A DNA stretch of 64,000 bases from Microbacterium kunmingense (GTDB lineage Bacteria > Actinomycetota > Actinomycetes > Actinomycetales > Microbacteriaceae), in NCBI RefSeq assembly GCF_023155745.1, contig NZ_JAKNUS010000005.1, forward strand, positions 186,001 to 250,000. The letters run 5' to 3'. The position numbers and the translations under genes were made by a program. Positions 51,378 through 60,087 of the stretch are shown one piece after another (position 1 is the first letter of the stretch; each line of letters begins with the position of its first letter). Below the pieces are notes generated by a model. The model saw only the letters and a list, made by a program, of their open reading frames with translations, made no database searches and was not told the origin of the DNA.

Positions 51378-53878
51378 GCCGACGCCGCTGACTGAGCCGA
51401 CGCCGCTGACTGGGCCGACGCGCGGGCGAGGTCGCGCGCCACGACCCGTCGATGGGCGAAGCGGACGATCTCGATCGCGCCGATCGTGACGATGATCACA
51501 CCGGTCAGGAGCCATGCCGCATCGCGCCCCGGGTCGACGAGCTGGAAGAATTCCGTGGCGAGCGGGACGGTGAAGATCACCAGGAGCGCGATGAACATCG
51601 CGCCGATCACCAGCACCTTGACCCGCGTGACGGGGCGGGACAGGACGGTGAGCACCCAGATGCCCACGACCGCGAGGATGATCGTCGATCCCGTCCGAAG
51701 CTCCGGCTCCCCGACGCCCAGCGACGCCGCCGCGAGCGCGTAGGCCGTCAGCGAGATCGCGATGGTGAGGCCCGCCGGGATGGCGAAGCTGAGCGAACGG
51801 CGCAGGAACCCGGGGATGTAGCGCTGGGTGTTCGGCAGCAGGGCCAGGAAGAACGCCGGGATGCCGATGGTGAGCCCGTCGGTGATGGAGAGCTGCCTCG
51901 GAAGGAACGGGAACTCCAGCACGAGGAGCCCGAACAGCAGCGCGAGGCCGGTCGCGTACGCGGTCTTGGTGAGGAACAGCATCGAGACCCGCTCGATGTT
52001 GGCGATCACCTGCCGACCTTCCGCCACGACGTCGGGGAGGTGGGAGAACTTGCCGTCCAGCAGCACCAGTCGTGCGACGGCCTTCGTCGCCGCCGACCCC
52101 GAATTCATCGCGATGCCGATGTCCGCGGTCTTGATGGCCAGTGCATCGTTCACGCCGTCGCCCGTCATCGCCACGGTGTGCCCGCGGCTCTGGAGCGCCA
52201 CGACCATCCGTTTCTTCTGCTCCGGCGTGACCCTGCCGAAGACCGTGTGCTCCTGGAGCACATCCGCGAGGGCGCTGTCGTCTTCGGGGAGGCGCCGCGC
52301 GTCGTACCCCTCAGGTGCTTCGACGCCGAGGTCGCGGGCGATGGCTGCGACGGTCCGGGGGTTGTCGCCCGAGATGATGCGCACGCCGACGCCCTGGCGG
52401 GCGAAGTACGCCAGGGTGTGCGCGGCGTCCGGTCGGACCGTCTCTCGGAAGGTCAGGACCGCCGCAGGTCCCACGCCCCCGGGGAGACGCTCCGCGGCGA
52501 CATCCTCCTCTGTCAGCGACTCCGCGGCGTACGCCAGCACCAGGGTCCGTCGGCCCGTGGCGGCCAGCGAGACGACCTGCTCTCCCAGGGGGGTGGCGGT
52601 GTCGGTCGCCCGGTCTCCGAAGACCATCTCGGGCGCGCCGAGGATCCAGGTGCCCGCCGGACCGCGTGAGAACGACACCGCGCTCCACTTCCGGGCGGAG
52701 GAGAACGGGATGGAGGCGGACGGGTGGCTCGGATCCTCCACGGGGAAGGGATCGCGCAGACACCGGGCGGTGGCGTTGGCGTCGGGGGCGGCCCCGTACC
52801 ACGCGAGCACCGCCGCGATCTCGGTCGAACGGACCGCCGCACCCTCGAAGCCGTGGAGGGCGTCGAAGGCGATGTCGCCGACGGTCAGGGTGCCGGTCTT
52901 GTCGAGGCAGATCACGTCGACACGCGCGAGCCCTTCGACGGCGGGCAGCTCGTTGACGAGCACCTGGCGGCTGGCAAGGCGTGCCGCCCCCACCGCGAAG
53001 GCGATCGAGGTCATCAGCACCAGACCGAGGGGGATCATCGCAGTCAGCGCGGCGATCGTGTTGACGATCGCCTGCACCCACCCGCCCGACTCCCAGGCCT
53101 CGGCCCAGCCGCCGGCGACCATCATCTGGGCGTTCAGCACCAGAAGCCCCAGCGGCCCGATCAGCCAGCTCATCCATCGCAGCACGCGGTTGATCGAGGT
53201 GCGCAGCTCGGACGCGACGAGGGAGAACCGCTTGGCCTCCCCGGCGAACCTGTTGGCGTAGGAGTCAGCCCCCACGCGGGTGACCTGGGCCTCTCCCTCG
53301 CCCGCGACGACCACCGAGCCCGACAGCACCTCGGCGCCGTCGCGCTTGTCGACCGGATCGGCTTCACCCGTCAGCATCGACTCGTCCAGCTGCAGACCCC
53401 GCGCGCGACGGACCACGCCGTCGGCGGGGACCTGATCGCCGGCGCGGAGTACGAGGATGTCGTCGAGCACCACCTCGCCCGGTGCGATCTCGCCCTCGGC
53501 GCCGTCCCGACGGATGCGGGCGCGCGGAGCGTTCAGGAGTGCGAGCTTGTCGAGCGCGGCCTTGGCGCGGAACTCCTGCACGCAGCCGATGATCGAGTTC
53601 GCGAACGCGGCGAACCCGAACAGGGCATCCTGCCACCGGCCGAGCACGAACAGGACGAAGAAGCAGCCGAAGACGATGCCGTTGAACAGGGTGAAGACGT
53701 TCGCCCGCACGATGTTCCAGACGCTGCGGCTCGTGTCCGCCGTGAACGCATTGGTGCGCCCCTCGGCCACGCGCTCCGCGACCTCCGCCGCGCGCAGCCC
53801 GACATCCGGATCGATCTCCCGCCGCATCGCGGCGTCGGCGCCGTCGTCGGCGGGGGCGTCGATCTCAGGCGTCGTCAT
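51326..53878 (-). CDS. P-type ATPase, CtpE-like cation pump
   Basis: 850 residues. The phosphorylation site DVICLDKTGTLT (Asp326), the actuator loop LTGEADPV, the ATP site segment SARKWSAVSF and the hinge TGDGVNDALAIKTADIGIAM are complete. Sequence resembles M. tuberculosis CtpE, a calcium-uptake pump (SLVASELRTSINRVLRW and QVLVNELPAVEGLARVDV). The M4 ion-binding motif, normally PEGL, reads PLGL (residues 283-286), so the usual glutamate is absent. The C-terminal tail has repeated AQSAAS and overlaps the convergent gene. TACGGT (53885-53890) six bases before ATG supports the start. Confidence 0.9.
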   Translation of the reverse strand: MTTPEIDAPADDGADAAMRREIDPDVGLRAAEVAERVAEGRTNAFTADTSRSVWNIVRANVFTLFNGIVFGCFFVLFVLGRWQDALFGFAAFANSIIGCVQEFRAKAALDKLALLNAPRARIRRDGAEGEIAPGEVVLDDILVLRAGDQVPADGVVRRARGLQLDESMLTGEADPVDKRDGAEVLSGSVVVAGEGEAQVTRVGADSYANRFAGEAKRFSLVASELRTSINRVLRWMSWLIGPLGLLVLNAQMMVAGGWAEAWESGGWVQAIVNTIAALTAMIPLGLVLMTSIAFAVGAARLASRQVLVNELPAVEGLARVDVICLDKTGTLTVGDIAFDALHGFEGAAVRSTEIAAVLAWYGAAPDANATARCLRDPFPVEDPSHPSASIPFSSARKWSAVSFSRGPAGTWILGAPEMVFGDRATDTATPLGEQVVSLAATGRRTLVLAYAAESLTEEDVAAERLPGGVGPAAVLTFRETVRPDAAHTLAYFARQGVGVRIISGDNPRTVAAIARDLGVEAPEGYDARRLPEDDSALADVLQEHTVFGRVTPEQKKRMVVALQSRGHTVAMTGDGVNDALAIKTADIGIAMNSGSAATKAVARLVLLDGKFSHLPDVVAEGRQVIANIERVSMLFLTKTAYATGLALLFGLLVLEFPFLPRQLSITDGLTIGIPAFFLALLPNTQRYIPGFLRRSLSFAIPAGLTIAISLTAYALAAASLGVGEPELRTGSTIILAVVGIWVLTVLSRPVTRVKVLVIGAMFIALLVIFTVPLATEFFQLVDPGRDAAWLLTGVIIVTIGAIEIVRFAHRRVVARDLARASAQSAASAQSAASAQSSETAPDNSPSRATK
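51372..51422. repeat. 18-bp direct repeats at the 3' end of the P-type ATPase gene
   Basis: GACTGAGCCGACGCCGCT occurs at 51372-51389 and 51390-51407, with a third partial copy to 51422. On the minus strand the units code for the AQSAAS repeats of the ATPase tail; on the plus strand the first unit holds the stop of the four-helix membrane protein. Confidence 0.75.
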
Positions 53879-53977
53879 GCGCAGACCGTACTGGTCGCAG
53901 GAGCGTCGAAGCGGCCGGACTGGTTGACGCGACGCACGCCGTCGGACGCCGCGCCAACACCTTCCGGACCCCGGTTC

Positions 53978-54964
53978 TCACCCCTTCGTCGAGCCTGCCA
54001 AGAGTCCTCGGACGAAGAATCTCTGGAGGGAGAAGAACACGATCAGTGGTACCACCAGTGAGACGAACGCACCGGCCGTCAGTCGCTGCCAGTCCTGCCC
54101 TCGCGACCCGACGAGTTCGGCCAGGCGCTGTGTCAGCGGCGCGACATCCTGCGTCCCGCCGGAGAAGATGAGCGCCACCAGCAGGTCGTTCCACACCCAC
54201 AGGAACTGGAAGATCGCGAAGGACGCGATGGCGGGGATCGCCAGCGGCAGCACGATCCGGAAGAAGATCTGGCTGTGCGACGCCCCGTCCACGCGAGCGG
54301 CCTCGATGACGTCGCCCGGGATCTCGTGGATGAAGTTGTGCAGCAGGAAGATCGCCAGCGGAAGGGCGAAGATGGTGTGCGCGATCCACACCGGCAGGTA
54401 GTTCTGCTCGGGGATGATCGGGATCAGATTGTGCAATCCGGCCTGGAGCGGGCGCAGCCACGAGGAGAAGAACTGCAGCAGCGGCACGAGGGCCATCTGC
54501 AGCGGCACGATCTGGAGGGCGAACACCAGGATGAACAGCACGTTCGCGCCGCGGAACTTGATCCACGCGAACGCGTACGCCGCCATGCACGCGAACACCA
54601 GCGGGAAGATCGTCGCCGGGATGGCGATCGCGAGCGAGTTGACGAAGTACGCACCGAGCTGCGGGGCAGACTGCGACGGCGAGAACAGCACGTCCCGGTA
54701 GTTGTCCAGCGTGAACCCGGGGTTCTGGAAGATCGTCCACCAGCCGGTGGTCTGGATCAGCTCCGCGGGCCGGAACGACGAGATGAACAGACCGAAGGTG
54801 GGGATCGTCCAGACGACCGCGATCGCGATCGCCGCGAGCGTCGCCCACGGGGATGTCAGCCGCCGCTTGACGCGGCCGGACTTGGTGTCCCGAGCGGCCT
54901 CGGCGAAACTCGAGTCGTCCTTTCCTTCACCGGTGGGAAGATCGACGGGGGCGACGCTGCTCAT
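53978..54964 (-). CDS. carbohydrate ABC transporter permease, AglG-like
   Basis: 328 residues with six membrane helices and the EAA loop AARVDGASHSQIFFRIVLPLAIPAI. A 40-residue polar N terminus precedes helix 1. Segments such as PTFGLFISSFRPAELIQTTGWW and IPIIPEQNYLPVWIAHTIFALPLAIFLLHNF match the alpha-glucoside permease AglG. Overlaps the AglF-like gene by 4 nt (ATGA). The 99-nt gap beyond its stop carries the promoter of the P-type ATPase gene on the same strand. Confidence 0.88.
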   Translation of the reverse strand: MSSVAPVDLPTGEGKDDSSFAEAARDTKSGRVKRRLTSPWATLAAIAIAVVWTIPTFGLFISSFRPAELIQTTGWWTIFQNPGFTLDNYRDVLFSPSQSAPQLGAYFVNSLAIAIPATIFPLVFACMAAYAFAWIKFRGANVLFILVFALQIVPLQMALVPLLQFFSSWLRPLQAGLHNLIPIIPEQNYLPVWIAHTIFALPLAIFLLHNFIHEIPGDVIEAARVDGASHSQIFFRIVLPLAIPAIASFAIFQFLWVWNDLLVALIFSGGTQDVAPLTQRLAELVGSRGQDWQRLTAGAFVSLVVPLIVFFSLQRFFVRGLLAGSTKG

Positions 54965-55929
54965 CGGATCTCCCTCTGCTTGCGAAGCACGTTGACGTTG
55001 TAGATGACGATCGGCAGCACCAGCAGGAAGAGGATGACGGCCAGTGCCGATCCCCGTCCGACCTCGCTCGCGCGGAACGCCTGGGTGTACATCTCATTGG
55101 CGACGACCGACGTGTTGAAGTTACCGGCGGTCATGGTGCGGACGATGTCGAACACCTTCAGCGTGGCGATGGAGATGGTCGTGAGGACCACGACCAGCGA
55201 GCTGCGGATGCCTGGGACCGTGACGTTGGTGAACCGCTGCCAGGCGTTCGTGCCGTCCAGCTGTGCGGCTTCGATCTGCTCCGCCGGGATGCCTTTGATC
55301 GCCGCGCTCAGGACCACCATCGCGAAACCGGTCTGGATCCAGATCATCACGACGATGAGCAGGAACGTGTTCAGCGGGTCGGTCTGCAGCCACTGCACCG
55401 GTTCGCCGCCGAGGGCGGTGACGATCGCGTTCAGCAGGCCGATCTGCTCGCGCTCACCGGCACGGTACTCGTACACGAAGCGCCAGATGATGCCGGCACC
55501 GACGAACGAGATCGCCATCGGCATGAACACCAGCGCCTTGTAGTAGCGCTCACCGCGGGACTTGTCGATGAAGATCGCGTAGGCAAGGCCCAGGGCTGTC
55601 GCGAGGGTCGGCACGAGGAGCACCCAGACGACGGTGTTGATGAGGGTGCGGATGGCGGCGGGCTGGGTGAACATCCAGATGAAGTTGTCCCAGCTGAAGT
55701 TGCCGCTGTTGTCGAGGAAGGCCAGTCCCGTGGTGCGGATCGCGGGCCAGATCAGGCCGATGGCCAGCAGGATGATGGCCGGGGCGAGGAAGCCGACGAG
55801 CTGCCAGTAGTCTCGGCCCTTCTTCGGAGCCCGGTCGATGAAGAAGACCAGCAGGCCCACGATGGCGGCGAAGACAGCCAGCCCCATCACGACCTGGAGG
55901 ATCTTCCCCAGAAGATCGGCGGTGGTCAT
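54961..55929 (-). CDS. carbohydrate ABC transporter permease, AglF-like
   Basis: 322 residues, with helices at both ends and the EAA loop EAAQLDGTNAWQRFTNVTVPGIRSSLVV. AIFIDKSRGERYYKALVFMPMAISFVGAGIIWRFVYEYR is typical of AglF. It pairs with the AglG-like subunit. No ATPase gene follows, so the importer probably uses a shared MsiK-type ATPase encoded elsewhere. Confidence 0.88.
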   Translation of the reverse strand: MTTADLLGKILQVVMGLAVFAAIVGLLVFFIDRAPKKGRDYWQLVGFLAPAIILLAIGLIWPAIRTTGLAFLDNSGNFSWDNFIWMFTQPAAIRTLINTVVWVLLVPTLATALGLAYAIFIDKSRGERYYKALVFMPMAISFVGAGIIWRFVYEYRAGEREQIGLLNAIVTALGGEPVQWLQTDPLNTFLLIVVMIWIQTGFAMVVLSAAIKGIPAEQIEAAQLDGTNAWQRFTNVTVPGIRSSLVVVLTTISIATLKVFDIVRTMTAGNFNTSVVANEMYTQAFRASEVGRGSALAVILFLLVLPIVIYNVNVLRKQREIR

Positions 55930-56000
55930 CGATCACGATCCCTTCTTCGTCGTTGAAGTTCGCCAGGACGCGGGGCGCGTCATCCGGCGTCGGAGTGGTG

Positions 56001-56029
56001 GGGGGTGGGGCGAGAAGTGCCCCACCCCC
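56001..56029 (-). promoter_or_regulatory. GC hairpin between the binding-protein and permease genes
   Basis: GGGGGTGGGGC (56001-56011) pairs with GCCCCACCCCC (56019-56029) around a 7-nt loop, in the 116-nt gap between the solute-binding-protein gene and the permease genes. It has no T tract. Such intra-operon stems usually stabilise the upstream message or partly stop transcription, giving more binding protein than permease. Confidence 0.6.
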
Positions 56030-56045
56030 GACCTGGATCATCCGA

Positions 56046-57395
56046 TCAGCTGGCGGGCCAGCTGGATTCGATGGCGTCGACCGTCTCCTGGGTGCTCTGC
56101 CCGGTGACCCACGCCACCACGCCGCGCCAGAAGGAGTCGGCGCCGACGGCGCCGGGCATGAGGTCCGAACCGTCGAAGCGGAAGGTGGTCTCGGGATCCT
56201 GCAGGATCTCGATCGACTGCACCAGCAGCTCGCTCGACGCGTTCTCGGGGTCCACACCCTTGTTGGCGCTGATCACGCCGCCGAGGCTGACGCGGTTGTT
56301 CGCCCAGGTGTCGCTGGAGAGGAACGCGCGCACCGTCTCGACCTCTTCGGCGTCGCGGAAGGCGACGGGGAACTCGCCACCACCGGTCACCGACAGGGGG
56401 TCACCGGCCGTGGCCGGCGGGGTGAGGAAGCCGAAGACGTCGCCGTCCGAGGCCACCACGACCTCGTCGCCGCCCTCTGCGTTCCAGAAGGTCTCGTAGA
56501 ACGAGGCCTGGTGGTGCAGCGAGCACTCGCCGTCGAGGATGGGCAGACCCGCGGTCTGGAAGGCCTCGGTGACGAGGGTCGACACGTCGCCGATGCCGCC
56601 GTTGACGTAGTCCTCGTTCTTGATGTAAGCACCCACGGCGTCGAAAGCCTCGACGATGCGGGGGTCGTTGAACGGGATCTCGTGGGTCACCCACTGGTCG
56701 TAGACCTCGGGGCCGTGCAGGCGCAGCACCCAGTCTTCGATCCAGTCGGTGGCGGGCCACCCGGTGGCGTCACCGGACTCGAGCCCGACGCACCAGGGCT
56801 TCTGCCCCGTGGCCGCGATCTCCTCGGTCAGAGCCGTCAGCTCGTCGAGGGTCTGGGGGATCTCCCACCCGTTCTCCTCGAACTGCGTCGGCGAGTACCA
56901 GACGTAGCCCTTGATGCTGGCCATCAGGGGAGCGGCGTAGAACGTGCCGTCGTAGGTGCCGTACTGCTTCCAGTCCTCGGACCACCACTCGTCGACGTTG
57001 GCCTCGACCTCGGCCGATGCCGGGATCAGCCAGCCGCCCTCGGCCAGACGCGCGAGCAGACCCGGCTGCGGCACGATGCCGATGTCGGGTGCGTTGCCAC
57101 CCTCGGCGAGAACGGCGATCTGCGCCTCGAACTCGCTCGAACCCTGGTATTCGATGTTGATGCCCGTGCACTGGGCGAAGTCGCTCCACGACTCCACCAG
57201 ACGGTCCGCCTCGAGGTCGAGGATGGTGCCGCCGATGGTGACCTCGGCACCGTCGAAGGTGCCGTACTCCTCGTACTCCGTGCAGTCGACGTCTTCGTTC
57301 GCCGCGATGTCGCCGGTACATGCCGACAGCGCGAGGGCGGAAACACCGAGGGCCGCGACGGCTGTGACGACGCGACCCGCTTTTCCGAATCTCAT
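56046..57395 (-). CDS. ABC transporter solute-binding lipoprotein, AglE-like
   Basis: 449 residues. A lipoprotein signal (VVTAVAALGVSALALSAC, Cys about 26) precedes a family-1 extracellular solute-binding fold with DFAQCTGINIEYQGSSEFEAQIAVLAEGGNAPDIGIVPQPG and a C-terminal segment with conserved Trp/Asp residues. It resembles alpha-glucoside (AglE) binding proteins. GAGGAGG precedes the ATG. Control by the divergent LacI regulator is likely through operators in the 240-nt gap. Confidence 0.9.
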   Translation of the reverse strand: MRFGKAGRVVTAVAALGVSALALSACTGDIAANEDVDCTEYEEYGTFDGAEVTIGGTILDLEADRLVESWSDFAQCTGINIEYQGSSEFEAQIAVLAEGGNAPDIGIVPQPGLLARLAEGGWLIPASAEVEANVDEWWSEDWKQYGTYDGTFYAAPLMASIKGYVWYSPTQFEENGWEIPQTLDELTALTEEIAATGQKPWCVGLESGDATGWPATDWIEDWVLRLHGPEVYDQWVTHEIPFNDPRIVEAFDAVGAYIKNEDYVNGGIGDVSTLVTEAFQTAGLPILDGECSLHHQASFYETFWNAEGGDEVVVASDGDVFGFLTPPATAGDPLSVTGGGEFPVAFRDAEEVETVRAFLSSDTWANNRVSLGGVISANKGVDPENASSELLVQSIEILQDPETTFRFDGSDLMPGAVGADSFWRGVVAWVTGQSTQETVDAIESSWPAS

Positions 57396-57449
57396 TTTGC
57401 CTCCTCATCGAGCAGTTCCCACCGTCCTGCGACCCGCAGGCGTCGGGTA

Positions 57450-57463
57450 GGGAACCGATTCCA
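57450..57463. promoter_or_regulatory. LacI-type operator 1
   Basis: GGGAACCGATTCCA is an imperfect palindrome with the central CG expected for LacI-family proteins. It lies 54 nt upstream of the binding-protein gene start and matches operator 2 at 11 of 14 positions. Confidence 0.6.
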
Positions 57464-57571
57464 GGATCACCGTACGGGATGACGGCTTGGCTTCACAACG
57501 CGAATTGATCACGACTCGATAACCGATGCGGACACTGGTGGCGCGGCGCCGGACAACGTTGCAAGATGACG

Positions 57572-57585
57572 TGGAAACGGTTCCA
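57572..57585. promoter_or_regulatory. LacI-type operator 2
   Basis: TGGAAACGGTTCCA, a near-perfect palindrome with central CG, lies 50 nt upstream of the lacI-type gene start. With operator 1, 122 bp away, it could allow looping repression of both transcription directions. Confidence 0.6.
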
Positions 57586-57635
57586 GATTCCGGTGGTACG
57601 ACACCGTTGCACGAGCCCGAAGGAGGGTTCACACG

Positions 57636-58691
57636 ATGATGGGGATCGCCGATGTCGCACGCCTCGCGGGCGTGTCGAAATCCACCGCCAGCCGCGCCCT
57701 GACCGGGTCGGGGTACGTCTCGGTCGAGACCCGCGAACGCGTGCAGCGGGCGGCTGCCGAGCTCGGGTACGTGGCATCCACCAGTGCGGTCAGCCTTGTC
57801 ACCGGACGCACCAGGAACGTCGGGGTCGTCATGCCATGCGTGAACCGCTGGTTCTTCGCCGAGGTCCTCGAGGGCATCCAGGACAGCCTCCTGGAGGAGG
57901 GCTTGAACCTCACGCTCTACGACGCCCAGCCGGGGACCCCGGGACGGCGGCGGATCTTCGAGGACTTCCTCTCGCGCAAGCAGTTCGACGGGCTCATCGC
58001 CGTCGGGCTCGAGCCCGAGGATGCCGAGCTGGCCCGACTGCGACGGATCGGCAAGCCCGTCGTCAGCATCGTCGGCGGAGCCGAGGGTCTCAGCATGATC
58101 GCCCTCGACGACGACTACGCCGCCCGCCGCGCGACCGACCACCTCATCGCCCTCGGCCACCGTCGCATCCTCTTCCTCGGCGGCGGCGCCCCCGACGGGC
58201 CGAAGGTGGCCGGGTCCGACGTCGAACGCGCCCGCCGCGAGGGATACCGGGGTGCGATGGAGGATGCGGGCATGGGCGAGCTGGCGCAGCACATCGTGTC
58301 GCGTCTGAGCCTCCCCTCCGGCTACGCCGCCGCCGTCGACGTCCTCGGGTCGCGGGATCGCCCCACCGCCATCGTCGGCGTGTGCGACGAGGTCGCCATC
58401 GGCGCCATCATCGCCGCGCGCCGACTCGGCATCCAGGTGCCCAACGACCTCAGCGTGGTGGGCATCGACGACCACGAGTACGCGGAGATGTTCGCCCTGA
58501 CGACCCTGCGACAAGCGCCCCGCGAGCAGGGTGCGGCAGCGGTGCGCACCCTGCTCGAGCATCTCGCCGACCCGGAGCGCCCGCCCTCGGTCATCCGCAC
58601 GCAGGCCCGCCTTGTCGTGCGCAACTCGACCGGGCCGGTCAACCCCCGACAGTCGGCCGCGGTGGCGGATGCGTCGCTGGGGCGGCTGTAG
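57636..58691 (+). CDS. LacI-family transcriptional regulator
   Basis: 351 residues. The N-terminal HTH and hinge (IADVARLAGVSKSTASRALTGSGYVSVETRERVQRAAAELGYVAS) are classic, followed by a periplasmic-binding-protein-like effector domain with NVGVVMPCVN and GHRRILFLGG. AGGAGGG precedes two adjacent ATGs (57636 and 57639). It is divergent from the aglE-like importer, which is its probable target; the inducer is likely a glucoside. No hydrolase gene is nearby. Confidence 0.93.
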   Translation: MMGIADVARLAGVSKSTASRALTGSGYVSVETRERVQRAAAELGYVASTSAVSLVTGRTRNVGVVMPCVNRWFFAEVLEGIQDSLLEEGLNLTLYDAQPGTPGRRRIFEDFLSRKQFDGLIAVGLEPEDAELARLRRIGKPVVSIVGGAEGLSMIALDDDYAARRATDHLIALGHRRILFLGGGAPDGPKVAGSDVERARREGYRGAMEDAGMGELAQHIVSRLSLPSGYAAAVDVLGSRDRPTAIVGVCDEVAIGAIIAARRLGIQVPNDLSVVGIDDHEYAEMFALTTLRQAPREQGAAAVRTLLEHLADPERPPSVIRTQARLVVRNSTGPVNPRQSAAVADASLGRL

Positions 58692-58779
58692 GGGCTCCTT
58701 CTTCGCGACCCGTCACAGAACGCGGGGCGCGGTCGTGGCGGGCCGCGTTTTTCGACGGGTCGAGGTCGGTGGGAACAGC

Positions 58780-58816
58780 GAACGGCCCGGGTTACGAGAT
58801 GTAACCCGGGCCGTTC
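58780..58816. terminator. perfect 16-bp stem-loop between lacI and rplL
   Basis: GAACGGCCCGGGTTAC (58780-58795) pairs perfectly with GTAACCCGGGCCGTTC (58801-58816) around a 5-nt loop. It lies between two convergent genes and can serve both. Confidence 0.8.
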
Positions 58817-58840
58817 GTGATGGCGGTGTGCGCCACGGGA

Positions 58841-58916
58841 GGTTTCGATACGCCGCCTTCGGCGGCTACTCAACCTGACCCGGCGCCGCGTCAACGCGCG
58901 CTACGCGCGCATTGAC
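58841..58916. repeat. Microbacteriaceae-type hairpin repeat with an adjacent second stem
   Basis: GGTTTCGATACGCCGCC, TTC, GGCGGCTACTCAACC (58841-58875) forms a stem-loop and has the GGTTTCGATACG...CTACTCAACC form that I recognise as a dispersed intergenic element in Microbacteriaceae genomes. A second stem follows: GTCAA...GCGCG with CGCGC...TTGAC (58890-58916). Both lie just after the rplL stop. Role unknown; it is REP-like. Confidence 0.65.
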
Positions 58917-58926
58917 CCGACACGGC

Positions 58927-59316
58927 TCACTTCAGGGTGACGGTCGCGCCGGCCTCTTCGAGAGCGGCCTTGGCCTTATCGGCGGTCTCCTTGTTCGCGC
59001 CCTCGAGGACGGGCTTGGGAGCACCGTCGACGACGGCCTTGGCCTCGCCGAGGCCGAGCGAGGTGAGCTCGCGGACGACCTTGATGACCTGGATCTTCTT
59101 GTCGCCGACCGACTCGAGGATGACGTCGAAGGAGTCCTTGACCTCTTCCTCCTCGGCGGGGGCGCCACCGGCGGGGGCGCCGGCAGCGGCGACCGCGACG
59201 GGGGCGGCGGCGGTGACGTCGAAGGTCTCCTCGAAGGCCTTGACGAACTCGGACAGCTCGATGAGCGTGAGCTCCTTGAACGCGTCGAGCAGCTCCTCAG
59301 TGCTGAGCTTTGCCAT
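58927..59316 (-). CDS. rplL: 50S ribosomal protein L7/L12
   Basis: 129 residues: N-terminal dimerisation helices ([30 protein letters not shown]), an Ala/Gly-rich hinge ([22 protein letters not shown]) and the factor-binding C-terminal domain ([41 protein letters not shown]). AAGGAGA precedes the ATG. Second gene of the rplJ-rplL operon. Confidence 0.98.
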   Translation of the reverse strand: MAKLSTEELLDAFKELTLIELSEFVKAFEETFDVTAAAPVAVAAAGAPAGGAPAEEEEVKDSFDVILESVGDKKIQVIKVVRELTSLGLGEAKAVVDGAPKPVLEGANKETADKAKAALEEAGATVTLK

Positions 59317-59358
59317 GATGTATCTCCTTGTTGGGTGGTTTTATCTGCCGGGCCCGTG

Positions 59359-59874
59359 TCAGGCCGCGGACTCCTGCTTCTCACGCAGCGCGTCGACCGT
59401 GCGAACGGCCTTCGACGGCAGTGCGTTGAAGACGTAGGCCGCCTTGGTCAGCGAGGCCTTCATCGCACCGGCGAGCTTCGCCAGCAGGACTTCACGGCTC
59501 TCGAGATCGGCGAGCTTGTTGACCTCCTCCGCGGTGAGGGGGTTTCCGTCGAAGAATCCGCCCTTGACCACCAGGAGGGGGTGTGCCTTGGCGAAGGCAC
59601 GCAGACCCTTCGCGACGGCGACCGGGTCACCGTGCACGAACGCGATGGCCGACGGACCCTTCAGTCCCTCGTCCAGCCCCGTGACCCCCGCGTTGCCCGC
59701 GGCGATCTTGGTCAGCGTGTTCTTCACCACGGCGTATTCCGCATCCTGACGGATGGTGTTGCGAAGCTCCTTGAGCTCGGCAACCGTCAGGCCGCGGTAC
59801 TCGGTGAGCAAGACGGCAGTCGAGTCCTCGAATTGCTTCGTGAGCTCGGCGACCGATGCTTCCTTCTGCGCCAT
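59359..59874 (-). CDS. rplJ: 50S ribosomal protein L10
   Basis: 171 residues beginning [41 protein letters not shown], with the C-terminal helix ([18 protein letters not shown]) that binds L7/L12 dimers to form the ribosomal stalk. The ATG at 59874 follows AAGGAG. A leader of about 200 nt with an intrinsic terminator lies upstream. Confidence 0.98.
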   Translation of the reverse strand: MAQKEASVAELTKQFEDSTAVLLTEYRGLTVAELKELRNTIRQDAEYAVVKNTLTKIAAGNAGVTGLDEGLKGPSAIAFVHGDPVAVAKGLRAFAKAHPLLVVKGGFFDGNPLTAEEVNKLADLESREVLLAKLAGAMKASLTKAAYVFNALPSKAVRTVDALREKQESAA

Positions 59875-59943
59875 GGCCACTCCTTGTATCTGTGAGACGC
59901 ACCGCGGTGGCGGCGCGTCGGCCTGCGACATCCGGTCGTGACG

Positions 59944-59980
59944 GCAAAACAAAACGCTCCGGCGCAAGCGCACGGAGCGT
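59944..59980 (-). terminator. intrinsic terminator/attenuator in the rplJ leader
   Basis: On the minus strand ACGCTCCG pairs with CGGAGCGT across a GCGC-TT-GCGC inner stem (59954-59980), followed directly by TTTTGTTTTG. This is the best T-run terminator in the window and lies between the rplJ promoter and the gene, so full expression needs read-through. L10-leader attenuation of this kind is known in other bacteria. Confidence 0.65.
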
Positions 59981-60087
59981 CATCCTGGAAAGGGTTTCGA
60001 TCGTGACACCTGCGCGGGCCCCTGCGATGCAGTGCTTCGGTCTCGGTGCTCGCGCACCTCGATGACCAGCGGTCTTCGGCTCCGTCC

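Noticed and set aside
58841..58916. tRNA or small RNA gene
   Set aside because: The stems do not form a cloverleaf and have no T-loop or anticodon arrangement. They fit a dispersed repeat.
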